Counted from the first letter of the stretch, positions 1 to 8,592 are shown. The stretch: DNA of 17,048 nucleotides from CAYWNK01 sp047639615 (GCA_047639615.1 JBLIOL010000087.1:1-17048); one strand, 5' to 3'. Translations and numbers: made by a program. Notes: generated by a model not told the origin, from the sequence alone.

Positions 1-1
1 C

Positions 2-469
2 GTGACTCGCGTCGCATCGATCAGTGTGCCAGGAGCCAGCATTCCAGCGGGGGCCTCGTATGCCTTCCTTGGCGGCTCCGGCGTTACCGAGCAAGGTCGC
101 ACCGCAAGCGTGATCGAAGCGGCGCTCGTGGAGTCCATTCACGCTGAAATGCAGACCCGTGGATTTCAATTAAGCGCCTCCCGTGATGCTGACATTCTGT
201 TCGGGTTCATCGCAAGCCCTACGGAAGACCTCGACCCCGATGAGACCATGCGCCGCTTCGGCGTTTACTTGGGCAAGGATGGTTGGAACAGTCCCGCCCC
301 CACGGGGAGCTTGCTGGTGCTCTTGGTCGGCCGTCAGACCCAGAGCGCTCTCTGGCGAGCGTCCATACAGGCTGACGTGCGCGAGGATCTAGGAGACCGA
401 GAGCGTGCTGAGCGTATCTCTGGATTCATCGCACGGCTGTTTAGGACCTTCCCACCCACTGGGGAGTGA
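2..469 (+). CDS. DUF4136-like protein, 5' truncated by the window edge
   Basis: About 155 residues are visible, ending at TGA 467-469. The pattern fits DUF4136, a family of small, usually lipid-anchored envelope proteins of unknown function. It shows an N-terminal strand followed by SYAFLG, a helix (VIEAALVESIHAEMQTRGFQ), a DADILFGFIA strand, then GSLLVLLVGRQTQSALWRASIQADV and a closing helix ending in LFRTFPP. The frame opens with GTG at base 2, but no signal peptide or lipobox precedes the domain as is normal in this family. The true start is therefore probably upstream of the window. It converges with the next gene, with 29 nt between the stop codons and no convincing terminator. The family call is by pattern only. 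A generic conserved hypothetical protein is the alternative. Confidence 0.6.
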   Translation: MTRVASISVPGASIPAGASYAFLGGSGVTEQGRTASVIEAALVESIHAEMQTRGFQLSASRDADILFGFIASPTEDLDPDETMRRFGVYLGKDGWNSPAPTGSLLVLLVGRQTQSALWRASIQADVREDLGDRERAERISGFIARLFRTFPPTGE

Positions 470-498
470 GGCTGACGGCCACCGCTGGCAGGCCAGGC

Positions 499-936
499 TC
501 ACGCTGTGCGCCCGCTCAATGCGCGCGCACTTCTCACGGTCACGTAGACCAGGGGCATGGCGACCACGGCCAGTACGGCGGCCACTGCCATGGAGAATAA
601 GAAGGACATGCCCACGATCTTGTAGCCTTGGTGTCCTAGCGGCTCAGGCCAGACAAAGACTAGCGCGTAGACGAAAGCCAGAACCAGATAGAAGACGCAG
701 GTGATCTGGAGTGGCTTGCGCTGGGGATTGAGGATCTGGCCGCTGGCCAGCAACCCCAGCGCGACACAGGTTCCTATGAAGCGCAGCCCCTCCCCGCCGA
801 AGAGCGCCTCCTGGAAGCTGGTATGGTCACGCCGAAGCCAGTCGAACAGGTTTTGGAGAACCACCACAAAGCCAACCGCGCCCAATAGAGCGAAACAGAT
901 CACGATCACCGCGAAACGCGCAAGCCTGGACTTCAT
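499..936 (-). CDS. Small four-helix integral membrane protein, function unknown
   Basis: A 145-residue hydrophobic protein with four probable transmembrane segments near residues 7-28, 52-68, 77-96 and 106-133. Short polar loops separate them; loop 1 carries DWLRRDHTSFQE and loop 3 carries PEPLGHQGYK. I do not recognise the family and see no catalytic motif. The ATG at 936 has AGGA/TAGG-rich sequence just upstream, which supports the start. It begins 22 nt after the dapD stop and is read in the same direction, so it is probably the last gene of the leftward transcription unit. Its position after dapD is not enough to assign a role in lysine or peptidoglycan metabolism. Confidence 0.75.
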   Translation of the reverse strand: MKSRLARFAVIVICFALLGAVGFVVVLQNLFDWLRRDHTSFQEALFGGEGLRFIGTCVALGLLASGQILNPQRKPLQITCVFYLVLAFVYALVFVWPEPLGHQGYKIVGMSFLFSMAVAAVLAVVAMPLVYVTVRSARALSGRTA

Positions 937-958
937 CCTAATCCTATGGCCGCGTGGA

Positions 959-1765
959 CTAACGCAACGCCTGCTCCAGGGTGGTTGCCGCGTCGGTGCC
1001 GGCGTCCCGGTACTTGACGATCAGGGCACAGGCTTGAGAGAGGCCGTGCTCACGTGCGAAGTCGCCGGAGGCTGGGCGGGTGCCGGGGATGACGACGGCG
1101 CCGGCAGGGACTTCGAGGGGTGCGTCGCGGGTGCCGCGCAGGACCGTGGCGTTTGGCAGGTCGTAGAGCTGCGTGGTGGCGGCCAGGGTCACACCGGCGG
1201 CGATCACGGCTCCGGCCCCGATGAAGACGCCGTCGTAAATGCCAACTCCCCCGCCGATGAAGGCGCCGTCTTCAACGATCACCGGGCGCGCGCCCGCGGG
1301 TTCGAGAACGCCTCCGATTTGGGCTGCGGCGGAGACGTGCACGCCGCTGCCGATCTGAGCGCAGGAGCCCACGAGGGCGTGGCTGTCGATCATGGAGCCT
1401 GAGCCGACGAAGGCGCCCACGTTGATGTACATGGGCGGCATGCAGACCACGCCAGAGCCTAGGTGCGAGCCCCGGCGCACGGAGGATCCGCCGGGCACGA
1501 TGCGCACGTCAGCGTTGTCGTCGAAGCGCCGGATGGGCAGGATTTGCTTGTCGCGGAAGGCGCTGGAGGTGCCGGGCAGCGGGTCCTGCTCTACACCCTG
1601 GGCGATGATCGGGCTGCCGCGGAAGAGGTCCAGGATGGCGAGCTTGACCCAGGAATGGATCGCCCAACCCGCGGCACCTTCGTCGCTGCCTGTAGGAGTG
1701 GCAGCGCGCACCTCGCCAGACTCGAGGGCCTCGAGCAGGGCTGCGCCACTTTGGTGAGCGCTCAC
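959..1765 (-). CDS. dapD: 2,3,4,5-tetrahydropyridine-2,6-dicarboxylate N-succinyltransferase (DapD)
   Basis: This cytoplasmic enzyme transfers succinyl from succinyl-CoA to tetrahydrodipicolinate in the succinylase branch of lysine/diaminopimelate synthesis. The length (268 aa) and sequence follow E. coli-type DapD closely. There is an N-terminal helical part (LESGEVRAA, HSWVKLAILDLFR), then a left-handed beta-helix of hexapeptide repeats with the diagnostic stretches MPPMYINVGAFV, SMIDSHALVGSCAQIG, QIGGVLEP and IVEDGAFIG, and a C-terminal VPAGAVVIPGTRP and ALIVKYRD. I chose GTG 1765 because it overlaps the upstream TGA (GTGA) and has GGAG six bases upstream. A TTG at 1777 would add four residues but lies inside that ribosome-binding site. 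The four-base overlap with the upstream gene implies translational coupling. Confidence 0.93.
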   Translation of the reverse strand: MSAHQSGAALLEALESGEVRAATPTGSDEGAAGWAIHSWVKLAILDLFRGSPIIAQGVEQDPLPGTSSAFRDKQILPIRRFDDNADVRIVPGGSSVRRGSHLGSGVVCMPPMYINVGAFVGSGSMIDSHALVGSCAQIGSGVHVSAAAQIGGVLEPAGARPVIVEDGAFIGGGVGIYDGVFIGAGAVIAAGVTLAATTQLYDLPNATVLRGTRDAPLEVPAGAVVIPGTRPASGDFAREHGLSQACALIVKYRDAGTDAATTLEQALR

Positions 1766-4700
1766 TGACCGCTCCAAGCCTTGAGGCGCGACTTGATGTT
1801 GGTGATCCAGAAGCGATCGTCGGCGGCTTCAGCTGCGACGAGGGCTTGCTGCATGAGGACCTGGGCCGCCGGAGGGTCGCCGTCTTCGAAGACGCGCAGG
1901 CTCAGCTGATAAAAGCCCTGAGCCAAGTCCGGAGCCTCCTGGGTCACGCGCTCGAGGTCCGCGCGCGACTCCGCGCCGCGTTTGGTAGAGGCATAGATCA
2001 GCGCGCGGTTGAAGCGCGCTTGCCAGTAACCCTCGCGCAGCTCCAGGGCGCGATCGTAGGCCTTGAGCGCGCCCTTCTGGTCCTTGCTGTATTCCAGGGC
2101 CAAGCCCAGGTTGTACCAGGCCTTGGCAAACTTCGGCCGCAGGTCCAGAGCGAGGCGGTAGAGCTCTTGAGCGCCCTCCGCATGACCTTGGATCAGCATG
2201 CGATTACCGATGTCCGTGGCAGCACGGGCGAAAGCGCGTTCGCCGCCCGGGGCCGGCCTTGCGGCGGAGAACAGCATTTCAGCTGCGCCCTGCAGGTAGC
2301 CATCATCGGCGAGCACGCGCGCGAAGTCATGCTCGGGCACGGTGCCCGGTGCACTGACCCAACGCCCTGGAAACACCACCGAGGCAGCGCGCCGCTCGAC
2401 TGGACTCGCGTCCAGACGTGCCGCATCGGCGAGCACGCGCTCGACGCTGACAGGCCCGCGGTAGACCGCACACAGGCGTCCCTCGGCGTCGAGTAAGACG
2501 CTCGCCGGCAGAGCCAGGGGCACCTGTCGCATGAAGAGGTGATCCAAAGCAGCCTGCAGGACCCCGAGCGTCTCCCCAGCCGCAAAGGCCAAGGGCGCGG
2601 GAGCATCGAAGTGCTCAGCTAGCTCGAGCTTGTCCGCAAGACGGGCGGCCGCAGCCGGATCGCCGGGGACGCCCAGCTGATCCGTGGAGAGCGGTACAAC
2701 GCTGATCCCGGCCTGCCGGAAACGGGCGGCGTCCTCGCCCCAATGCTTGAGCTCCACCAAGCAGGGAGCACACCAGCTCGCCCAGAGCGATACAAGGGTC
2801 GGCTTGCCGCGCGTCAAGCGCTGCGACTCAGCTGCCTTAGCACCGCTCTTCGGATCACCTGCGTGCCAGGCCAAGGGCGGCAGGGCCAAGGGGCGTGTCA
2901 GGAAGGTCGCGCCCGCGTCCTGCGGGGCGCGGCGTTCGATGGGCTTCGCGGGCAGGACCGGCGCGGGGCTGGGACGCTCCCAGGCTTGCGCCGCTCCGCT
3001 GCCCTGGCTCAGGATCCAACTCGCGCCGAGCTGCGCGCCGCTGAAGCTCTCGCGCTCGCCGCCGGGCCAGTGCACCAAGAGGCTCTCGATGCCAGCACCG
3101 CCGAGGCGTAGCACCAGATCCGAACTGGACTGCGAGAGGAAGCCATCGCCGGCCGACACATGGCGCACGAGCAACGCGCCTTGGTCCGTGCGCAACTCCA
3201 CCCGCGCGCCGATGCCGCGTGCGTTGGCACTGACACCCGCTAGGCGCAGGGCGATCCAATCGTCGCTCGCGTCCCCGGCCACATTGCGGAAGAAGCGCAA
3301 CTGCGGGCCGCTGCGGTTGGTGGTCCAGAGGTCAAGATCCCCATCCCGGTCCCAGTCCACCCGCAACACAGCGCGCGCATCATCAGCCAGGTCAATGCCC
3401 GAACCCACGGAGAGATGGGCGAAGGCACCCTCACCCAGGTTCAGGTAGGCGCAGTTGCGCTCCGCTCCACTGAACGACGCCCCCCTGGCGATCATCTGGT
3501 GCAAGGCCTTGTGCCCCACCGGGTCCGCATCCTCCGTACCTTCGCTCTGGCCAGCACTGGATCCCAGCGGCGCGCTTCCTTCGTTCGACGACACGACCTG
3601 TCGCCAGTAGAAGCTTCACAAGTCGCCCGAGTCTTCCGTCGAGATGTAGCCGTTGCCGGTGACGAGGTCCAAGACACCATCGCCGTCCACATCCAAGAAA
3701 ACCGAGCCCCAGGCCCAGCGTGCCATCTCCACATGGGCTTCCTCAGCCTCTACAAAGCGGCCGTTCGCCGTCTGACGGAAGAGCGTATTACCCTTGGCGA
3801 AACGCCGGTAGAGCGCGCGTGTATCCTCGTCGACATCGGGCATGAACTCGGGCTGGCTGGTGATGCGATTGCCGGCCGAGCTGAACATATTCGACACGTG
3901 CACATCCAGCAGACCGTCCTGGTTGTAGTCGCCCCAGCTGGCGGACATGCCCGAGCCAACGTCGACCACACCGAGCTCCACCGCGACCTCCGTGAAGTGC
4001 CCCCCATCGTTGCGATAGAGGCAGTTGTGGCCATAGTCGTTAGCCACGTAAAGATCCGGATCGCCGTCTCCATCGTAGTCAGCCCAGGCGGCAGCCAAAC
4101 TGTGGCGCCGGTTGTTCACATCGAGGCCGACCTCCTCGGTCACGTTAGCGAAGGCAAAGGCGCCCTGGTTGCGGAAGAGCACGTTGGCTCCGCCGTCGTT
4201 GGCATCCGTGTAGTTGAAGCCCACCCGCGGCCGATCCAGGCGCGCCGCGCGATCTTGAAAGTCGCTGGTCAGGTAGAGGTCCAGATCTCCGTCCAGATCG
4301 AAGTCCGCCGCCGAAAGCGCATAGACGTCCGAATCGACGAGGGCCAAGGGCACAGTCTTACCGAAGGTGCCGTCCCCGTGACCGGGTTGCAGCAAGAGCC
4401 CCGCGCGAGTTGCGACCGCCAGGTCCAAGTTACCATCGCCGTCCAGGTCCACCAGCAACGCCGAGGCGCTGTGTTCCAGCCAATCCACGCCGGCGGCGGC
4501 CGCGTAATCGCGCACGGATCCATCCGCCTGCTGCAGCAGCAAGCGATTGGGCAGGCCCGAGGTCTGACACAGGTAGAGATCCTCGCGCCCATCCCCGTTC
4601 ACATCGCCGACCGCGGCGCCGCAGTGACGGTAGAGACTGATGCCGTGCAGAGCTTCCACATGGCGCGCCCAGTGATCGAGCCCCTGGGAGATGTGCTCCT

Positions 4701-5403
4701 CATAGAAGGGCTGCCCGGCCATCAGGCTGCCCGTGTGATCTTCGAAGAGGGTGCCGCCAGCGCCGCTGCTGACCGTGACGCGCTCCAGGTCCTGCACCTC
4801 GAGCTCGATCAGACGCAGGCTCTCGCCTTGGATCGCCCAACGGGCCAGCCAAAGCGCGTTGACCTCCACGCTATTTCCCGCGTGCACAGCGCCAAGCTCA
4901 AGCTTCTGCTCCGTACGCAACTCCTCACCTTCCACCTCTACCGCGACCACCTTGAACTTCACCTGCGCGCCCTCCTGGGAGAGGCCCGACAGGTGCCGGT
5001 AGAAGAGTGCCAAGTCGCCTTCGAGGACCTGCTCACCCTGGCGCTCTACGAGTACGGGGGCCGTATCGCGCACGGAGTCGAGCGCGTCTAGGTCAGGCAC
5101 CGAGACCAGGAGCCCGGCATCCAGCCACTTGACGGGCAGGGACTCCTCCCCAGCCTGCACCTGCAGCAGGGGAGTCAGCTTCTTCAAGGCCTCACCCGCG
5201 CGCTCATTCCAAACCTCGCTGGTCCAACCATCGCGGCTGGGATCGCGCAGATCGAAGCTCGGCTTGGGAGCCGCCGGTGCCTGGGTCACGCTAGCGCTGG
5301 CCTCAAAGTCGGGCTCGCTAGCGGGCTCGTCAGAACCACACCCAGCGCAAAACCACGGGATCAAAAACAGGCAAGTCCAAAGGGTCCGCGGCAGGCTCGG
5401 CAT
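1762..5403 (-). CDS. Exported FG-GAP/UnbV-thioredoxin-TPR selenoprotein, read through an in-frame UGA as Sec596
   Basis: Read through the TGA at 3618-3616, this is one 1213-aa protein. Residues 1-22 look like a lipoprotein signal (LIPWFCAGC, Cys22; Cys at -3 is atypical). Residues 50-250 are an unassigned region. Six FG-GAP/VCBS calcium-binding DxDxDG-type motifs follow, starting near D267, D319, D368, D443, D492 and D571. Sec596 lies in GDL-U-SFYWRQVV, then a seventh motif (DWDRDGDLDL, about 683), an ASPIC/UnbV domain (about 733-793), a TlpA/thioredoxin-like domain with WCAPC (C878, C881) and LPASVLLD (cis-Pro about 966), and TPRs (about 1063-1173). FG-GAP blades normally lead directly into UnbV, as they do here across the UGA. 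The frame is intact on both sides, arguing against pseudogenisation. Its reaction is unknown; an extracytoplasmic redox role is inferred. Without recoding it would be a 595-aa protein and a separate 610-aa ORF from GTG 3594. Confidence 0.85.
3574..3618 (-). promoter_or_regulatory. Bacterial SECIS-like stem-loop directly downstream of the in-frame UGA
   Basis: Numbering RNA from the U of UGA (base 3618), nucleotides 14-20 (GGCGACA) pair with 26-32 (UGUCGUC), with one G-U pair. They close a five-base loop, GGUCG (bases 3598-3594). A lower helix of GCUUC (5-9) with GAAGC (41-45) can extend the element. The apical stem starts 10 nt after UGA. The well-studied E. coli fdhF element starts about 11 nt after UGA and presents GGUC in its loop, where the G and U contact SelB. 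The bulged U of the fdhF stem is not seen. Pairing was done by eye, without energy calculation. Confidence 0.75.
3616..3618 (-). other. In-frame UGA proposed to encode selenocysteine (Sec596)
   Basis: The codons read GAC TTG TGA AGC TTC TAC TGG CGA, that is D-L-U-S-F-Y-W-R. From here to 3594 there is no frame change, and the downstream frame stays open for 610 more codons to TGA 1764-1762. Translation between the UGA and the first downstream start-like codon (GTG 3594-3592) gives SFYWRQV. This is non-random, aromatic-rich sequence that continues the domain rather than a spacer. No ribosome-binding site precedes that GTG, so independent initiation is unlikely. Confidence 0.85.
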
Positions 5404-5430
5404 GCCTAGAGGATAGCCCTCGTACAGCGA

Positions 5431-6435
5431 TCAGGTAGCCAACAACTCGCGCGCGGTGCGCACATGGCGCGCGGCACAGGCTTCCAGCTCCGAAAGTCCC
5501 ACTTTTTCGTGGTCCGTGTGCGCATCCATGATCGCGCCCGCCCCAAAGAGCAGGGGGGTCCCCCAGCGCTTCATATGGGGCGCATCCGTGCCGAAAGCCA
5601 CCACCTCAGCGTCCTCGCCCTCGGGCACGTGGAACTTGATCGGCCCGTACCGGTTCTCGGAGAGCACCAACTCCACGTGCTCACCGATCAGCTCACGCAA
5701 GCGCGCCTCCACCGCCGGCGGATCCTCCACCGCACGTAAGAGGAAGCTAGCCTGGGCCTTGTCGGCGATCACATTGGAGGCCACGCCGCCCGCAATCTCG
5801 CCCAGGTTGACCGTGCCCGGCCCGAAGACCGGGTGCTGGCCCCAATCCGATTCAATGATGCGTGCGCAGGTCTTGACCAACTCGTGCACGGCCGAGGGCC
5901 CGATGGGTTGGGAGGAGTGTCCGGCTACGCCCTTGCCGTGCAGAGAGCATTGGAAGATACCCTTGTGGCCGCTCACGAAGGCGTTGCTTGTGGGCTCGCC
6001 GATGATCGTATAGCGCGGATTCCAGGGGTCGGCGAGCAGCTCGTTGGCTCGGCTGGCGCCGTCGCTGGTGGTCTCCTCACCGACCGTGAAGAGGAATCCG
6101 AAACGGTCCTCACCGGAGGCGAGCAATTCGCGGCCGGCGGCCAGCATGGTGGCGGCCTGGCCCTTGGCGTCACAGGATCCGCGCCCGTAGACGAAGTCGC
6201 GGTCCACGCGCGAGCCATAGAAGGGCGGCACCGTGTCCAGGTGCGTGCAGAAGACAACCTCAGGGGCGCCCGCCCGGGCCAGGATGTTGGAACGCCCGGG
6301 TTCCACCTCTTGGCGCTCCACCGCGAAGCCAGCGGCCGCGAGCGCGCGGCTCAAGGCATCGCCGTAATCCTCCTCATCGCCGGTCACCGACGGGATCTCG
6401 ATCCACTCCACCAGGGTGCGCGCCAGGTCATGCAT
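5431..6435 (-). CDS. M20-family metallopeptidase (DapE/ArgE-like), probable N-succinyl-diaminopimelate desuccinylase
   Basis: A 334-aa cytoplasmic zinc amidohydrolase. The di-zinc site is complete: H65 and D67 in CTHLDTVP, D89 in GRGSCDAKG, catalytic and ligand E120/E121 in VGEETTSDG, E147 in IIGEPTS, and H306 in DAHTDHEKV. The lid/dimerisation domain begins near SGHKGIFQCSLHGKGVAGHSSQP (about 155-177) and includes GTVNLGEIAGGVASNVIAD. Short M20 enzymes include DapE, ArgE, LysK and carboxypeptidase G2 types, and sequence alone does not settle the substrate. The codirectional dapD, one gene downstream, favours desuccinylation of N-succinyl-diaminopimelate; this is inference. No clear ribosome-binding site precedes ATG 6435. 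The gene ends 27 nt before the selenoprotein start and shares its direction. Confidence 0.85.
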   Translation of the reverse strand: MHDLARTLVEWIEIPSVTGDEEDYGDALSRALAAAGFAVERQEVEPGRSNILARAGAPEVVFCTHLDTVPPFYGSRVDRDFVYGRGSCDAKGQAATMLAAGRELLASGEDRFGFLFTVGEETTSDGASRANELLADPWNPRYTIIGEPTSNAFVSGHKGIFQCSLHGKGVAGHSSQPIGPSAVHELVKTCARIIESDWGQHPVFGPGTVNLGEIAGGVASNVIADKAQASFLLRAVEDPPAVEARLRELIGEHVELVLSENRYGPIKFHVPEGEDAEVVAFGTDAPHMKRWGTPLLFGAGAIMDAHTDHEKVGLSELEACAARHVRTARELLAT

Positions 6436-6480
6436 ACAAGCATGGTAGCGCGCACCCCGGCCTAACCGGCAGTGAGGGCC

Positions 6481-8055
6481 CTAGGGAATCAGCAAGAAGT
6501 AGTCCGAGGCGCTCACCTCGGTGCCCCCCTGCCCATCGCCATAGAGAGCCACCAGGTCCATTCGCTGACCGGCCAACACGCCCAGCACGGCCGGCGGGAG
6601 AAAGAGCTTGGCCGTGGCACGGCCAGCACCGTCGAAGACGCCGATGAAGTCTTCAAAGCGCGGCGGCTGAGGATTGTTCAGGGTGATCTCGAACAGGCGG
6701 TCCGAATTGAGCGGCACAAGCACGCCGCCCACCATGGTGCCGGGCAAGCGCCCGGAGAAACTTCCTAGGACCCTGTACCACTCGCCGGCGGCGGCCGCAC
6801 CGAGGGGGTGGGTCAGTGTGTTGGTGACCGTACCGCCTTCGGAAGCGCTCAGCTTGAAGTGGTCCGTATGGAAGTCCACGGGCGCCACCACGTTGACCGC
6901 AACCGGCGGCCAAAGCAGCACATCGTGCCCGGCCCCATCATCCACGCGCACGTGGAAGGCAGCGCGCCCAGGAGTCAAGGTCGCGGTCAGCTCAAAGTCG
7001 TAGCTGCCGTCCCCGTGATCATTAACAACGCTGGCCAAGGCCGGATCGGCGCCCGCGTGCACGGGTGTGACTGTCACCGTGTGTCCGCCCAAGGGCAGGG
7101 GCACGCCGTCGATATCCACCAAGCGAATCTGGATAGAGGTGTGGGAGATACCGTCGGCCAACAGCTCCTGGGCGCCGCGGATCACTTCCGTATGCACCTG
7201 ATCCGTTACGCCAGCCAGAGCCGCACGCCAGATGTTGACCTTATCCTGCAGCACGAGGATCGGGTCGGGGTCGGTCGTGTCACCGTTGAAGCCCCTGCGC
7301 AGGAAGTAGCTGCCGTTAGCACAGCCGATGGCCGTGTTGCAGACTCCGTCCACATCGCCCATGCGCGCCAAGGCGATGAAGGCGGTGTGAGCTGATTTGG
7401 TGAAGTTCGGGGGCGGCGCACCGCAACCGGTGGGGTCCGAATTACTGCATGAGCAGCGGCCGTCTCCGCCCAAAGCGCGTGCGGCTTCCATGCCAGCCAT
7501 GACGCGCTGGGAGAGATCGCCAGCGGTGTTGCGCAGTGCCGATTCCGCAGCCAACACAACGCTGATGTCCGTCAGGATATTGCCCTGCACCGCGTACACC
7601 AGATCGTCCACCGTGCCCGTGACACCGAAGGCCGCGTCCGCCGCGCTGCTGCCGGTGAAGGTTGCCGAAGGACCAGCGAAGCCCGCGATGCCGTACTGCC
7701 GTGACTGATGACCGCCGGAGAGCGCCAGGTTGGCCAGGATCTCGTCCGGCGAATCGCCGGCCTGGAAACCGTTCCACATCTTCAGGCGATTGAAGCCGCT
7801 GATGTCGACTGCGGATTGAGCAGCTCCAGCACCTTGCCCCACGCGCACCACGGGCAGCCAGCGTCGCAGACTGAAATTCGCAAGGCAGGTAGCGGAGGAC
7901 ACGCAGACCTCACGCGTACGCGTATTGATCACAACGATCGACCAGGTGGCCAGAGCGCTGTTGGCGGTCAAAAGGGTTCCTAGGAACACCAAGATCAGCG
8001 CCCGTAGGCGCCGACCTCCACATGTACTGAACTGGGAGAGGCTAGGGATAGGCAT
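6481..8055 (-). CDS. Exported DUF1028 (Ntn-hydrolase-like) protein with Ig-like and C-terminal beta-rich domains
   Basis: A 524-aa secreted protein. Residues 15-36 form a signal peptide (RRLRALILVFLG...ANSALA), with a predicted cut before T37. The mature N-terminus TWSIVVINTRTREV matches the TFSIVA start of DUF1028 proteins, followed by GAGAAQSAVD, HQSRQYGIAGF, TFTGSSAADAAFG and AVQGNIL. The family is generally placed in the Ntn-hydrolase fold, which would make T37 the nucleophile; its substrate is unknown. An insert at about 198-250 carries five cysteines (C201, C203, C211, C239, C245). Residues about 305-390 look Ig-like. The tail, about 395-524 (LSASEGGTVTNTL...LPLNSD-type pattern...ATAKLFLPP), resembles C-terminal beta domains of planctomycete secreted proteins. 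GGAGG directly abuts the ATG, an unusually short spacing. It follows the biotin carrier gene by 21 nt. Confidence 0.85.
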   Translation of the reverse strand: MPIPSLSQFSTCGGRRLRALILVFLGTLLTANSALATWSIVVINTRTREVCVSSATCLANFSLRRWLPVVRVGQGAGAAQSAVDISGFNRLKMWNGFQAGDSPDEILANLALSGGHQSRQYGIAGFAGPSATFTGSSAADAAFGVTGTVDDLVYAVQGNILTDISVVLAAESALRNTAGDLSQRVMAGMEAARALGGDGRCSCSNSDPTGCGAPPPNFTKSAHTAFIALARMGDVDGVCNTAIGCANGSYFLRRGFNGDTTDPDPILVLQDKVNIWRAALAGVTDQVHTEVIRGAQELLADGISHTSIQIRLVDIDGVPLPLGGHTVTVTPVHAGADPALASVVNDHGDGSYDFELTATLTPGRAAFHVRVDDGAGHDVLLWPPVAVNVVAPVDFHTDHFKLSASEGGTVTNTLTHPLGAAAAGEWYRVLGSFSGRLPGTMVGGVLVPLNSDRLFEITLNNPQPPRFEDFIGVFDGAGRATAKLFLPPAVLGVLAGQRMDLVALYGDGQGGTEVSASDYFLLIP

Positions 8056-8076
8056 CCTCCAAGCCTACCCCGCTAC

Positions 8077-8592
8077 CTAGCTCTCCGGCAGCGCTTTCAG
8101 GGTGACTAGGGGGTCGCCTGTACTAACTGCCTGCCCAGCGGCCACGTGGAGGGTGTCTACGACGCCATCACCCGGGGCTCCAATCTCGTTTTGCATCTTC
8201 ATGGCCTCCAGAATCAGCAGCGGTTGGCCTTCACTGACCTGCTGGCCAGGCTCCACCATCAGCTCGACCACCACGCCGGGCATGACCGCTTTGATCTTGC
8301 CGCCGCCCTTGTTGGCGGCGCTGGCGGCCAGGTTCGCGGCACGCTCGCGCTCGTCCTCGATCTCGAGGAAGTAGTCGTGTCCCGCCAGGGTCACGCGCGT
8401 GGCATGCCCGTCGCCTTCGATGGAGAGCGCAAAGGACTGGCCCTCGTGTTGGCAGACCACCTGTCCGTGGGTATCGACCTCGCGGTAGTCCAAGGGGAAG
8501 GGCTTACCGTCAACGCTCAAGCTGAGGCCGCCGGCTCCTTCGATGAGCTCGACCTCCATGCTGCGTCCGGCCACTTCAACGGTGTACTTCAT
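8077..8592 (-). CDS. Biotin carboxyl carrier protein of an acyl-CoA carboxylase
   Basis: A 171-aa cytoplasmic carrier that moves carboxybiotin between the biotin carboxylase and the carboxyltransferase. Residues about 98-168 are a classic biotinyl domain with PGVVVELMVEPGQQVSEGQ and the biotinylation motif EAMKMQ, so biotin attaches at K132. Residues 1-85 (MKYTVEVAGRSMEVEL...HDYFLEIEDERERA) form a small beta-rich module like the region that links the biotin carboxylase and biotinyl domains in fused propionyl-CoA carboxylase alpha chains. The ATG overlaps the upstream stop (ATGA) and has GAGG six bases upstream, so translation is probably coupled to the biotin carboxylase. The neighbouring pccB suggests it serves propionyl-CoA carboxylase. 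Confidence 0.93.
   Translation of the reverse strand: MKYTVEVAGRSMEVELIEGAGGLSLSVDGKPFPLDYREVDTHGQVVCQHEGQSFALSIEGDGHATRVTLAGHDYFLEIEDERERAANLAASAANKGGGKIKAVMPGVVVELMVEPGQQVSEGQPLLILEAMKMQNEIGAPGDGVVDTLHVAAGQAVSTGDPLVTLKALPES

Noticed and set aside
470..498. A bidirectional terminator between the convergent genes
   Set aside because: Only a CTGGC/GCCAG repeat with a two-base gap is present, too tight for a loop, and there is no T-tract.
3592..3618. A simple nonsense mutation, frameshift or gene boundary splitting the FG-GAP and UnbV halves
   Set aside because: The frame is unchanged across the TGA and both halves are intact over hundreds of codons. The intervening residues are protein-like, no ribosome-binding site precedes GTG 3594, and a SECIS-like hairpin sits at the right distance.
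3415..5091. A 558-codon open frame on the plus strand, antisense to the FG-GAP gene
   Set aside because: Its translation is a mirror of the codon bias of the opposite gene, rich in V, H, R and A with no recognisable domain. The minus strand has clear family motifs.
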